In this document: positions 23,704-35,041 of the stretch, piece by piece
Layout of the letters: the number at the start of each line of letters is the position of its first letter
How positions within the stretch are numbered: position 1 is the stretch's first letter
Assembly: GCA_029204225.1 (NCBI GenBank)
Contig: CM055098.1
Location: forward strand, 23,625,367 to 23,689,366
Source of the DNA: Diphasiastrum complanatum
Lineage: Eukaryota; Streptophyta; Lycopodiopsida; Lycopodiales; Lycopodiaceae
Direction: 5' to 3'
Length of the DNA stretch: 64,000 nucleotides
Position numbers and translations under genes: made by a program
The notes under the pieces: generated by a model
What the model was told of the DNA's origin: nothing
The model's input: the letters and a program-made list of their open reading frames with translations, nothing else
The model's database searches: none

Positions 23704-24121
23704 AGTTATGGACTCGGCTCATTACATTCGCCGCGTCCATTTACATTTACAGTTACTTTACTTTATGCATAAGCAGGCCTTGGGCCCTTTTTTATTCATT
23801 AGTGACATTCAGACTATATGGTTGGCCTTTGGCCTTATTATTCATTATTAGGCCATTTGGACATATTACTGGAGAGTGGGGGCCTTCTTGGAGGGCGCAC
23901 TATTATCCCTCGCAGTTGGGCCCTAGCCACTGGAAGCTTCCTTTTAGGGCTTCCTCTTGGCTATAAGTAGGGAAACTGTGTCATTTGTCATTCAGCTGAT
24001 GATATTGATCTCTCTCTTTAGCCTCCTTAATCTCTCTCTTTCCTGCTTTCTAGGGTTAAGTCTTTCTTATGTGATGCTTTCATAGCTTAATTCTAGATCA
24101 GCTGTGGCTTTATTCGTAACT
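23704..24121 (+). repeat. 3' LTR of gypsy A2
   Basis: 418 bp, same AGTTATGG...GTAACT ends as the 5' LTR, with few differences (for example about 24063, 24076, 24100 and 24103). Preceded by a short purine run (GGGGAG) as a possible polypurine tract. Followed by TSD GTCAT at 24122-24126. Confidence 0.92.
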
Positions 24122-24261
24122 GTCATCATTTCATAGCTAATGATATTGATCTCTCTTTAGTCTCCTTAAGCATTCTTTTTGCCGCTTTCTAGGGTTAGTT
24201 CTTGCTGATGTGCTGCTTTTCTTAGCTTATCTATTGATATGTTGTAAATTTGTTCATAATT
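24122..24261 (+). repeat. LTR of gypsy family D, 3' part
   Basis: Continuation of the interrupted LTR after the TSD: ...AATGATATTGATCTCTCTTT...GTTCATAATT, directly followed by a PBS-like TGGTATAAGAGC. Confidence 0.55.
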
Positions 24262-24273
24262 TGGTATAAGAGC
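24262..24273 (+). other. PBS of gypsy family D
   Basis: TGGTATAAGAGC, one base from the initiator-Met-type PBS TGGTATCAGAGC. It defines the end of the family D LTR. Confidence 0.65.
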
Positions 24274-24957
24274 ATTTTCTTTGGCGGATCCTTCTGTTAA
24301 ACTTGGTGGCCAAAAAAACAAAGTCTGGCAAATAATTTTTGGCGGCTATTTTAGCGGTCGCTATCTTTTCTAGAAGCAATTTTGGCAGATGTTCTTAGCG
24401 GTACCTATTGCATTTTCTAACGCCTTATTTGGAGGAGGTTTTGACACTTTTTTATTAGCATTTTTCTCCAAGAGGGCACCCATCTGCAGATTGGATTTCT
24501 AGCATACGGATCTACATTTTGCAGGTCTTACGCCATTGATTGGAGGAAACCCAAGGGGGGTTGGTTGAGTTGGTTAGCTTGGCATCCAAAGTTTCATTGG
24601 TCCCAAGTTCGAGCCTCCCCTTGTAAACCAAGAAGCATTGATTGGAGGAGGATCAGCGCCCACCTGGCCGGCTGCCCATTTTGCATGATTTTTTCATAGT
24701 AGTCCATTGCCCATTTCCAGCCCGTATACTGTCCATTTTTTTGTTCTCCATCACTCCTTTTCTAACTAAATTTTGTCTCCACCTTTTGAGTTGTCCATTA
24801 CCCATTTCCAACTACTTTACCTTGCTGATTTTGTGCATTTTACCCTCTTTTTCAGCCATTTGCATTTGCTGTCCATTGACCATCCTTGGCTGCATTTTCC
24901 AACTACACTGTTGTCCATTATTTACCGTTATCCTACCACTTTTCGGTGCCCATCTAT
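24274..24957 (+). other. Gypsy D leader region, interrupted by a SINE and a gypsy
   Basis: Non-coding sequence with repeated CTGTCCATT motifs like the leaders of the related families. It contains the SINE at 24548-24635 and is interrupted at 24957/26969 by a reverse-strand gypsy. Confidence 0.5.
24548..24635 (+). mobile_element. Short tRNA-derived SINE with 14-bp TSD
   Basis: 88 bp flanked by perfect direct repeats CATTGATTGGAGGA (24534-24547 and 24636-24649). Inside are tRNA-like polymerase III boxes: box A-like GGTTGAGTTGGTTAGC at about 24562-24577 and box B-like GGTCCCAAGTTCGAGCC at about 24599-24615. A real tRNA gene is unlikely because no full cloverleaf forms and the flanks are TSDs. 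Confidence 0.72.
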
Positions 24958-25338
24958 AGTTACGATTGAAGCCACAATTGATCTAGAGCTAAGCTATGAA
25001 AGCATCACATAAGCAAGACTTAACCCTAGAAAGCATGAAAGAGAGAGATCAATATCATCAACTGAATAAAAGACTTCAATGCTGCCCTTTATATACCCTA
25101 CCAATGAACCCTAAAGTAGAAAATAAAAAATAGGAGGAGGCAGAAGATTTGGAGGGAAAATAATGCACCCCTCCAATAGGAGGACCCCCAGTCCAAATCA
25201 ATATGACCAAGTCCTAAAAATGTGACCAAATAGTCTAAGTGTTAATAATGAATAAAAAAAGGGCCCAAGGCCTGCTTATGCATAAAGTAAAGTAAATGTA
25301 AATGGACGTGGCGAATGTAATGAGCCAAGTCCATAGCT
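24958..25338 (-). repeat. 3' LTR of the reverse-strand gypsy
   Basis: 381 bp, related to 26568-26968. Reverse-complement ends AGTTAC...ATAGCT (the partner has ATAACT). Shares the GGCCTTGGGCCC and TATGCATAAGCAGGCC blocks with family A LTRs. Confidence 0.82.
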
Positions 25339-25383
25339 CTCCTCGATACAAAAATAAGACGCAACTGTCGAAAAGAAACTAGA

Positions 25384-26420
25384 TCAAACAACAGCAAGCC
25401 CTAGTGGATCAACAACTAGAGTAGCATCTGATGTAGAGAAATCAAGAAGTGCAGCAAGAGCACGAGCCTGATCCGCAAGTGATGGTGTATGATAAAAGAT
25501 ATCAATAGTCTCCCATGTGGCCTCCTCAACAGGACAACCATCCCACTGGACCAAAAACTGAATCTGTTGGCGGCGGCGAGTATGGTGCAGACGAACCTGT
25601 AATATAGCAGCAGGTAAAAATGGAAACAACTTTGGAGCAGTAGGAAACTCAGTATCACAAGGAGCATCATCCTCAATAGCAGCACGTAATAAATTGACAT
25701 GGAATACATCACAGGCACGTGTGGAAGCAGGAAGCTGTAAGCGATATGTAACTGGGCTAAGAACCTCCAAAATGCAATAAGGCCCACAATAATGTGGTGC
25801 AAGCTTCCCTGTAGAAGCATGGCCTTAGATAAAATGATGACGTGCAAACTGTAGGCGTAGATTAACCATATCTCCATTCTGAAACTCAGCATGGTGGCGG
25901 TGACGATCAACTGAGGTCTGATAACGCTGCTGAACATGCTGTAAATGAGAACTGGCCAGGGTAATAAGTTCAGGGGCACCTGATAGAAATGATGCAAGTG
26001 TCACAGGTATATCCTCAGGCGGAAGAGGAATGCCAGGTAAAAGAGGTGCATAACCATGCCTGTTTTGAGAACTTGTCAACTACCACCATACATGAATCGT
26101 GACCACGCTAGGTACGGGGAAGGCCAAGGATAAAGTCCATAGATATATCAGTCCACTGGCGATTAGGAATAGGCCAACTCTGGAGCAACCAACAGACTTA
26201 GCACGGGAGTACTTATTACGAAGACAAAAAGGGCAAGTACGAATAAGTACAGCAAGCTCAAATCGAAGAGAGGGCCAATAGAAATGGTCTTGCCAAATGG
26301 GGTCACATGAGGTGGCTTGCAAAGAACTGACATAACATTTGCCACAACATGATGTGAAGAAACAAGCATAATCAAGGAGCTCAATGGTTGCACCAAACTC
26401 GTGAAGGCTCTTCTCATTTC
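25384..26420 (-). pseudogene. Integrase fragments and chromodomain of the reverse-strand gypsy
   Basis: Minus strand. 26322-26080: zinc-binding part (DHFYWPSLRFELAVLIRTCP, FCLRNKYSR). 26079-25825: GYAPLLPGIPLPPEDIPVTL and RHHAEFQNGDMVNLRLQFAR. 25770-25384: EVLSPVTYRLQLPASTRACD, DVFHVNLLRAAIEDDAPC and chromodomain QIQFLVQWDGCPVEEATWE. The DDE core is missing and frames are broken. Confidence 0.85.
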
Positions 26421-26555
26421 AGCATGGTAGCGCTAGTCCTCCTCCAAACGGTAGTGATAATCCACAAAACAAGTGGAGAGAAAACTGAAGATCCAAGTTG
26501 AAAATGGGCGCCCTCCAGTGAGAAAAATCTGCTTGTTGATGATGCTCAAGAAAGT

Positions 26556-26567
26556 GCTCTGAGACCA
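26556..26567 (-). other. PBS of the reverse-strand gypsy
   Basis: Reverse complement reads TGGTCTCAGAGC directly inside the 5' LTR, an initiator-Met-type PBS with one change (A to C). The same variant occurs at 48008-48019. Confidence 0.8.
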
Positions 26568-26968
26568 AGTTACGAATGAAGCCACAATTGATCTAGAGCT
26601 AAGCTATGGAAGCATCACATAAGCAAGACTTAACCCTAGAAAGCATGAAAGAGAGAGATCAATATCATCAATTGAATAAAAGACTACAATGTTGTCCTAT
26701 ATATACCCTACCAATGAACCCTAAAGTAGGAATTCAAAAATAGAGGGAGGAAGAAGATTTGGAGGGAAAATAGTGCGCCCTCCCAATAGGAGGACCCCCA
26801 CTCCAAATCAATATGACCAAGCCCTAAAAATGTGACCAAATAGGGCCCAAGGCTAGCCATATAGTCTAAGTGTCAATAATGAATTAAAAAGGGCCCAAGG
26901 CTTGCTTATGCATAAAGTAAAGTAAATGTAAATGGACGTGGCGAATGTGATGAGCCGAGTCCATAACT
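26568..26968 (-). repeat. 5' LTR of the reverse-strand gypsy
   Basis: 401 bp; in element sense begins AGTTATGGACTCGG and ends CATTCGTAACT, the same AG...CT ends as element A2. Confidence 0.85.
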
Positions 26969-26973
26969 TCTAC

Positions 26974-27478
26974 GGCCATATCAAGCATAATTTGATAGCC
27001 ATCATTTCACCCATTTATTGTCCGCTTTTCGCCATTATACCTACTGTTTTCAGCACCCATCTATACCTATCTTTGGTGCCTCTTTCTGGACATTGTTTCC
27101 AGTCATTACTTGTATTATATATTGGTGGCCATTTTCTAGCTATTTGGAGGCTTTATGTTGGAGTTTGAGTGCCTATCTTCAGCTAGCACTATCGAGATTT
27201 TTCCATATGTTTGGAGGTATTTTTCCAGCATTGTTATGTAGCATTTACAATAGATCTTACTTCTTTATCTTATGCTATTTTTTGCTATTATTTGTCCAAC
27301 TTTCTTAGTTGCTCCATTTTTACAGCATTGTTACCTTCTTTTGGGTGTCCATACTAGTTGTGTTTTTGGTGCTTGCATTAATGTAGATGAGTATAAAAAT
27401 GAGATGTGCATGGCGTTCTGGTAGAATTGTGATGGCAAAAGCTGGGGCGCCTAATCCATATTAAACCTCTCTCTCTCC

Positions 27479-27481
<3 letters not shown>
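26974..27481 (+). other. Gypsy D leader continuation and junction sequence
   Basis: Non-coding. Near 27410-27435 GGTAGAATTGTGATGGCA resembles the LINE endonuclease start (TGGAATTGTGATGGC), so a small LINE scrap may be present. 27452-27477 is one arm of an inverted repeat with 28276-28301. Confidence 0.45.

Positions 27482-27482
<1 letters not shown>

Positions 27483-27513
<31 letters not shown>
27483..27513 (-). repeat. (GA)n = (CT)n tail of LINE copy 2
   Basis: Reverse-strand (CT)n directly beyond the LINE 3' end, through TTTC units. Confidence 0.9.
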
Positions 27514-27517
<4 letters not shown>

Positions 27518-28228
27518 AAGAAAGAAGAAAGATCTTTATTAATGTCCATGGAGTACCCTGAGGTACATAGGACTGAAAAAAAGGTACATGTCAAGTGTGC
27601 CCGGTGGAAGCGTGAAAGCTCAACCACCTAAAAGAAACAAGATTACAATAAAACAGGAAATAGTGCTATGCACAAGGAGAGTCAAGCATCATAGATGTCT
27701 CTCTGCTTTGTGAGGAAAAATGATGTAAAGTATGTTGTGGCACCGTCTTTGTGCGAGCTGCGTCTCTCTGTCGTCGAGTAGATGATCGGTGGTGTCTACG
27801 TTGTCGTGAAGTTGCAGGCCGTGGCCTGCGGGCTGGCTGTCTCTCTAGTCGACGACACTGCCTCTGCCGTCTATGTATGGTGGCATCTGGAATCTCGGCC
27901 TCTCCATCAGAGTCACTACTCTCCTGCCTCTGTCTCTGACGGGATAGACACTTCTGTATGCTCAGCTGTATCAGGGGGGAGGTGTCAGCGTCAAGACTCG
28001 CCATACGTAGGTCTATCATCTCCCGGATCATCAACGCAACACATCTGGAGTCCTCATACGATATCAAGGCAGAAAGTGCAAGTGGATGGTCTCGAAACAA
28101 GCAGTAGTATCTCCCTCGAATCTCATAGTAAGCTGGGCATCTGAAGAGAAAATGAAACTCATCCTCTATATCATGTACATCACACATACTACAAATCCGC
28201 GCATCTCTCGGGATGCCCCTGTATCTAC
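27514..28228 (-). pseudogene. LINE copy 2, 3' fragment, reverse strand
   Basis: Minus-strand frame 28187-27666: CDVHDIEDEFHFLFRCPAYY and IRGRYYCLF give the C..H..C zinc-finger-like end of ORF2, then a basic/Ser-rich C-terminus. The 3' UTR has the family stem-loop (27553-27566) and TTAATAAAGATC before the CT tail. The 5' end is at an inverted-repeat junction. Confidence 0.85.
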
Positions 28229-28243
28229 CAGGGGCATCCCGAG
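28207..28243. repeat. Perfect 15-bp hairpin at LINE copy 2 5' junction
   Basis: CTCGGGATGCCCCTG, 7-nt spacer, CAGGGGCATCCCGAG. The left arm reads as the LINE coding strand sequence (minus, GIPRDARIC), so the right arm is an inverted duplicate made at the 5' end of the insertion. Confidence 0.85.
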
Positions 28244-28247
28244 GTTT

Positions 28248-28250
<3 letters not shown>

Positions 28251-28286
<36 letters not shown>
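28251..28286. repeat. (GA)n between LINE copies 2 and 3
   Basis: About 18 GA units; copy 3 (plus strand) starts at once after it. Confidence 0.92.
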
Positions 28287-28288
<2 letters not shown>

Positions 28289-29912
28289 TTAATATGGATT
28301 ACTGCCATCTTTTCTCTCAAGGCATATGTACTTTTGGTAAAGGACTTTAACGCACGCATGGCCACCAAATAGGCGGAATTTCATGCAGTGACGGATTATC
28401 TCCAGCTTCATATTATGGATACAGGTCGTGAGCAGACTTCTCATGATGGGGCTACCCCTTCTACTGCATTTGGTGAGCAGCTACTCAGGATTATCGAGGC
28501 ACATTCCTTGGTTATTCTGAACGGTTTATCGCAGTGGCCAGATTTAGCAGCTTTCACATAGTGTGGTAGATTACTTCATTGGCTCGCCAACCTTGATTCC
28601 TCTCATTCACAACTTTACCATTCTCTCTACCATAGCTTTACCATTCTCACTCGTTGCTCTTACTCTCTGTTGGCCAGACTTCTCCCCTTCCAACCATTTG
28701 ACCCAAGACCACTAAGCCTCATTTTTCTTTTCGTGCACATCTCATCCCACAATACATCTTCACGCTCAACACTCTTTTGCAAGATTTTCCCTTCTCCTCT
28801 TCTATTGAGCAACAGGCTAGCTTCTTGTCGCACTCCCTTATACAAGCCGCCACCGAGGCCTTCCCCCCTAAGACATATTCCACTCACCGAAAGACCTATA
28901 ACTGATGGTATGATTATGATTGCCACACCTTACATACGCAGGTGGTATTCGCCATGCATCACTCTCCCAATATTTTGGTGCAAGTACAGAAGCAGTATCG
29001 TCATGTAGCTAATAAAAAGAAAAGAGACTATCTAACAAGAGATGGTCAGAAGCTTATAGACTTTCTTTTCTCTTCCTCTTCCTCTTCCTCTCTTTTCTGG
29101 AAACTCTTTTCTAAGAAGTCTTCCTTACTTTCACCCATTGATATCGACTCCTGGGTGGAATATGCTACTCGCTTATACACTACAGATGCCGCCTATCACT
29201 CGACCCGCTTCATTCTCTCTTTTTACCTCTGACCAAATTGAATCCGCGATTAGAAAAGCCCAACCTCATAAAGAGAAAGACGTTGACTCACTTAACTCAG
29301 ACTTCCTCAAACCTGTCTCCCAACTTCTCTCTCCTTACATTGCCCACACTTTTAACATGGCTGTTACTTCTGGCTTTCCCACAAATTGGTGCACGAATCT
29401 CCTCCATCCCATCCTCAAGGCTGGTGACCCAATGAACGTCGATAACTACCTCACTCTCATGATTAGTCACACGATGGCGAAGCTTTATGGCTCAGTGCCA
29501 CAGTCTATGGTTGGATCCCAGGTGGAGTCATATGAGTTATTTGCTCTTGGACAGGTTGGTTTCAGACCCGGATATTCTACGATTGATCATGCATTTGTCC
29601 TACGCTGCATCATAGGAGAGGCTCGACATCAGAGACGGAGAGTATACTATTGCTTTGTGGATTTCCGCAAGGCCTTTGACTCAGTTCCCCGACACCTACT
29701 ACTTCAACGCTTATCCTCTTTCACAGGATATCATTATGGCTATCAGCACCTTATATGAGAGGGTATTAGCACGCTTCAGAGATGCCAGCAGTTGGTCGTC
29801 TTTTATCCAGAGCACAGTTGGGGTCAAGCAGGTGTCCACTCTCTCCCACTCTTTTTGCATTGTACATTGATGATCCAGACCGGATCATCAAGGAGGGTGG
29901 TGGTCATTCGTG
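28287..29912 (+). pseudogene. LINE copy 3, ORF2 endonuclease and RT fragment
   Basis: Endonuclease pieces LVKDFNARMATK, HSLVILNGLSQWP and SVVDYFIGSPTLIPLIHNF (28340-28610). RT 29138-29758: DVDSLNSDFLKPVSQLLSPY, GFPTNWCTNLLHPILKAGDP, FRPGYSTIDHAFVLRCIIGE, FVDFRKAFDSVPRHLLLQRL. Frameshifts and stops throughout. Broken at 29912, after GGG, by a reverse-strand gypsy; the YADD box and 3' end are lost. Confidence 0.88.
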
Positions 29913-30840
29913 ATAGATCCTAACTCTGAGTAGCTTAAGCAAGCTGCACATGGCATGTAGTAATTAGGATATCAATACTAGGTAAAGGAATCTCAGATAT
30001 AGAGTCAGGCTCATCAAGGATCTAGATATAAACATCAGACTCGTCCGTATCAATGCCCTCATATTAGAAAACAACAATGGTAGTAGTAGGGGTCTCTGAC
30101 AGCAATCACGTGCAAGGTGGTCTTGGCTCTTATAACGGAAACAAAGATGCTTCTACTGAATCTCAGAGAATTTTGCAACAGTATCATTACGAACAAAAGC
30201 AGGTCAAGGTACAGATGGTCGAAACGAAGAAGAAGGTAAAAGAGAAGTTAAGGTAGTCGGAGAAGTAGAAACAGAATAAGCAGGGGCGAAGGTAACAAAA
30301 GTGGGTATGCCATTAGGGCGAGAATGGGAAAAACGAGATGAAGCAGAGGTCTTGGGATACTTGTGTTGTAGTGTAGTAGTAGGTGATATAGCATCCTGGA
30401 GGTCAGTCTTTTGGTACATTAGGTAATAAATTTATTTTCTAATAGATCCCCATCAGAGGAACCAGAACACGTCGTAAGCTGGATCTTATCACAAAAGTCA
30501 CGAGTGTAGGTGGCTCGGGGCCAGCATGACAAGGAAATGGGTAAAACCCAGGTGGTGGAGGGGTAGGAATGATAGGGCTACCAAAAGGACTGCCAATAGG
30601 AGAAGGCGATGAAGTAGCTTAAGCTAGGTAAAGATGTCATGGGGGCATTGCCAAGACCATGATGAGGCTTTATGGCATCAATTTGAGACTGAAGAGAGGC
30701 AAAGTCTGTCATGACGACATTTAAACGAGAAGAAATTCTAGAAATAACACTATCAATAGCTTGTGGAATGTGTTCAGCTAAGGCATCTTGAGGTGTCTCA
30801 CTAGTAGATGGAGATGAAGCAACCATCGAAAAAGTAGTGA
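29913..30840 (-). pseudogene. Gypsy gag/protease-start remnant, reverse strand
   Basis: Minus strand from about 30826: MVASSPSTSETPQDALAEHI, DFASLQSQIDAIKPHHGLGN, then a proline-rich segment. Across a deletion at about 30423: TTTLQHKYPKTSASSRFSHS, a decayed zinc knuckle near 30120-30160 and the start of the linker. The capsid core is deleted. No LTR is visible. Confidence 0.8.
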
Positions 30841-31194
30841 TAAGGTGAAAACAAATAGACAAAATCTGAGGGCATGCACATAATATCATGACATGTACAT
30901 CAGCATACATTAATATCTAGCATTTAAGTCTTTCTACATTCCCTATATTGAGAGTTATGCACATGTGCATGTGCTTGGAACCTTATCAGCGAGGCCTTAT
31001 TTACGCTATACCCTAAGGCGTCGTTAGTTATGTTTCATTAATTTGGGTCCTTTGGAACTATTTGATCGATTGGTTCTGATTAGGTGGTTGAGGCAATAGG
31101 GCTAAGTGGCAGGGTACTAGGTCTCCTTTAGAATCAGGCTATGGCAAGTCATAAACCTATTTTGATGCCTGCGGGAAGGTTTCCCTGAGTAGAG
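30841..31194 (+). other. Unassigned sequence upstream of the cox2 insert
   Basis: No nuclear gene or element recognised. The last about 60 bases (31141-31194) could be strongly diverged cox2 or other organellar sequence; I cannot tell. Confidence 0.35.
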
Positions 31195-31303
31195 AAATGT
31201 GATGCTGTACCTGGTCGTTCGAATCAGACTTCCATCTTTATTAAACGAGGAGTTTACTATGGTCAGTGCAGTGAAATTTGTGGAACCAATCATGCGTTTA
31301 TGC
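31195..31303 (+). pseudogene. cox2: Mitochondrial cox2 exon fragment in the nucleus (NUMT)
   Basis: 36 codons in one frame: [19 protein letters not shown] then [17 protein letters not shown]. The second part is the binuclear copper A site of cytochrome c oxidase subunit II (C...C...H...M). It has no start, stop or rest of the gene and lies in a dynein intron, so it is a transferred mitochondrial fragment, not a working gene. It ends one base into the codon after Met, where group II intron-like sequence starts. Confidence 0.88.
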
Positions 31304-31425
31304 GTGCGCCCGAATACATAGGCCGACTGCTGAGCCCACTCTGGCTCAGCCGCACGTTCTCGTTCTTTGGCCAACCTGGATGCGAGCTACCTAAAGAGCT
31401 ATCATAGCAATATCATGGCTAGAGC
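31304..31425 (+). pseudogene. Start of a mitochondrial group II intron (cox2), transferred
   Basis: GTGCGCCCGAATACATAGG matches the GTGCG 5' end of group II introns and follows the cox2 exon exactly. CTCTGGCTCAGCCGCACG looks like domain I sequence of plant mitochondrial introns. Position after the first base of the codon behind NHAFM fits the known land-plant cox2 intron at site 691 (recalled, not checked). The 3' limit is a guess. Confidence 0.65.
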
Positions 31426-31883
31426 AGTAGGTAAAAGCTGGGGATCAACTCTTAATCATACAAAATTTCTGATTTGGTTTGTTAATTTCTTTGAGGAGGC
31501 TCATCTGGAATAACTTTGAAAGGAGAATTTGGAATTCATCTTATGCTCAGCTTCTTGTTGTTTGCTGTCCACTAATGCTTATGTGATGTACGTCGTAACT
31601 ATCATGTTTCTCCAATTAGCCATTTGGAGTGTGTGACATGCTATGGTTTTAATTTTACAAAGTCTTAAAGGCTCACCTATCTGAATCATGAAAAGAGTCC
31701 ACTAAACAGATATATGGACATCACTTTTATCATCCTTATCATGTTCACAAAAAACATAGTATAGTTCGCATTTTCCAGTATGATGTTTGCTTCAACTTTT
31801 AGTCAGGAAAGGTATTATTACAATTCAGGTGGTCTCTCATGTGTGTCAATTCTTTTCTTAAGAGTTCATTAGTCCTCTTGCAG
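31426..31883 (+). other. 3' end of dynein intron 8
   Basis: AT-rich, with acceptor CTCTTGCAG. Nothing else recognised. Confidence 0.6.
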
Positions 31884-32042
31884 GTGATTGACAAAGAGAC
31901 TGTAGAAGCTAACAAGGTGAGAGAAGTTGTCATGGCAGAGGAGGCAGCAGCTAGTGTCAAAGCAGCAAAGGCAAAAGCAATTAAGGATGAGACAGAAGCT
32001 GAACTTGCAGCAGCAATGCCCATGTTAGAAGCCTCTCTCAAG
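31884..32042 (+). CDS. Dynein heavy chain exon 9: stalk coiled coil CC1
   Basis: 53 codons, phase 0. VIDKETVEANKVREVVMAEE and KAAKAKAIKDETEAELAAAM form an Ala/Lys/Glu-rich heptad helix. PMLEASLK matches the conserved P.l..A..AL segment that leads to the stalk tip. Confidence 0.92.
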
Positions 32043-32377
32043 GTTTGGCTTCTTTTTTCCTTTCTGGTGTCTCATTAATTCTTTTGATGCATTTGCAACT
32101 CAGCTGCATTTTTTTGCACTCTCCAATTTTTCTCTTTTGCATGCCATATATAAAATAGATACTCAGGTTCTTTGCAACTAAGTTTGAAGATGTAATCTTT
32201 GTCGTTTGTAGTTGGAAGGAACTAGATTTTCCAGATTGACGCATAGCTTGTATATCAGCTGGATTTCTGTTGTGGATTTCTCTTCATGTATTTCTTTCGA
32301 ACTCCTCTTTTGGAACTAGTTAAAAGGAGCTAGATTCTATTCTAAAAATTTCTTCGCTGATCGATGGTTAATGCTAG

Positions 32378-32524
32378 GCATTGGACACTTTAAGTAAAAA
32401 TGATATTTCGGAACTCAAAGGAATGAAGAGTCCACCTGCACCTGTGAAGCTTGTCATCGAAGCTGTATGCATAATGAAGGCCATTAAACCAACCAGAATG
32501 AAAGATCCTTCAGGATCTGGAAAG
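32378..32524 (+). CDS. Dynein heavy chain exon 10: top of CC1 and microtubule-binding domain
   Basis: 49 codons, phase 0. ALDTLSKNDISELKGMKSPP then VKLVIEAVCIM. The L..l...DI.elK....PP..V..v.EaV signature marks entry to the microtubule-binding domain. Flanking introns are 335 and 398 bp. Confidence 0.93.
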
Positions 32525-32922
32525 GTACTTACGATATCAGGACTGATTCGTCTATAAGCTATTTCAAAAATTATCTTAACTGCATCAAAGTGCATTGTTG
32601 GCCCGCCAGAATGAGCACCTGTTTCAAAGCTTAAAGTTTTAGTTTTATCTGGAGACTACTCTTAAGACTTGCCATCTATTCATGGGCAAAATTGTTCTGG
32701 CTTAAACTTTGACATACACTTTTTCACTCCATAACACTTTAAGATTTAGGCAAGGTTCAACCAAATCATCAATCATCAAAGGGACAACTACAATAAGATG
32801 TGATAAACAAGGTGGTCAATCTATAAATGCTCAACTAGCATTGATGGTTTATGATCTTTTACTATAAATCACACTTTATAATACACTCAGTTACAAACTC
32901 AAATACACTTTTCTGTTTGCAG

Positions 32923-33041
32923 ATGATTGATGATTACTGGGAAAGTAGCAAGAAAATGCTAGCCGATGCTGATTTTCTGAAAAGTTTAAGGGAATATGAT
33001 AAGGACAACATATCACCAGCTGTAATTGCAAAAATTAACCC
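32923..33041 (+). CDS. Dynein heavy chain exon 11: microtubule-binding domain
   Basis: 119 nt, ending in phase 2. DDYWESSKKMLADADFLKSL and REYDKDNISPAVIAKINP are MTBD helices (W...k..L.d..Fl..L..yDkdni). Donor CC|GTACACTCTCT, with (CT)n from +6. The split Pro codon CC|T continues in exon 12 as YIVNPDMEP. Confidence 0.92.
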
Positions 33042-33044
33042 GTA

Positions 33045-33046
<2 letters not shown>

Positions 33047-33102
<56 letters not shown>
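33047..33102 (+). repeat. (CT)n microsatellite at the intron 11 donor
   Basis: About 28 CT units starting at intron position +6, then LINE copy 4. Confidence 0.95.
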
Positions 33103-34930
<1,828 letters not shown>

Positions 34931-35041
34931 GTGATGGTTGTTGCTGCCTCGCGATGGTGATGGCTGCTGCTGCCCTGTCCTAGCTCGCCCTACCCTGGAC
35001 TACCCCCCTCGCTCTCCCTCTCCTCTCTCTCTCTGATCGCG

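Larger units (their letters stand above)
17972..24121 (+). mobile_element. Ty3/gypsy chromovirus copy A2, near-complete, recently inserted
   Basis: 6,150 bp with two 418-bp LTRs that differ at only a few positions, a PBS, gag, protease, RT, RNase H, integrase, chromodomain and a perfect 5-bp TSD. Domain order PR-RT-RH-IN-chromodomain identifies a plant chromovirus. The near-identical LTRs imply recent insertion, yet the coding region already has several stops and frameshifts, so it may have been mobilised in trans. It sits inside the LTR of another gypsy (family D). Confidence 0.93.
24958..26968 (-). mobile_element. Gypsy family A relative, reverse strand, internally deleted
   Basis: LTR 26568-26968 (5' in element sense), PBS 26556-26567, a short internal region with integrase fragments, and LTR 24958-25338. 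Flanked by TCTAT (24953-24957) and TCTAC (26969-26973), a probable TSD with one mutation. gag, protease, RT and RNase H are gone, so it is non-autonomous. Confidence 0.85.

Noticed and set aside
24548-24635. A functional tRNA gene
   Set aside because: Box A and B are present, but a complete cloverleaf does not form and 14-bp target duplications flank it.
31195-31303. A nuclear-encoded working cox2
   Set aside because: Only 36 codons, no start or targeting sequence, followed by intron sequence, and located within a dynein intron.
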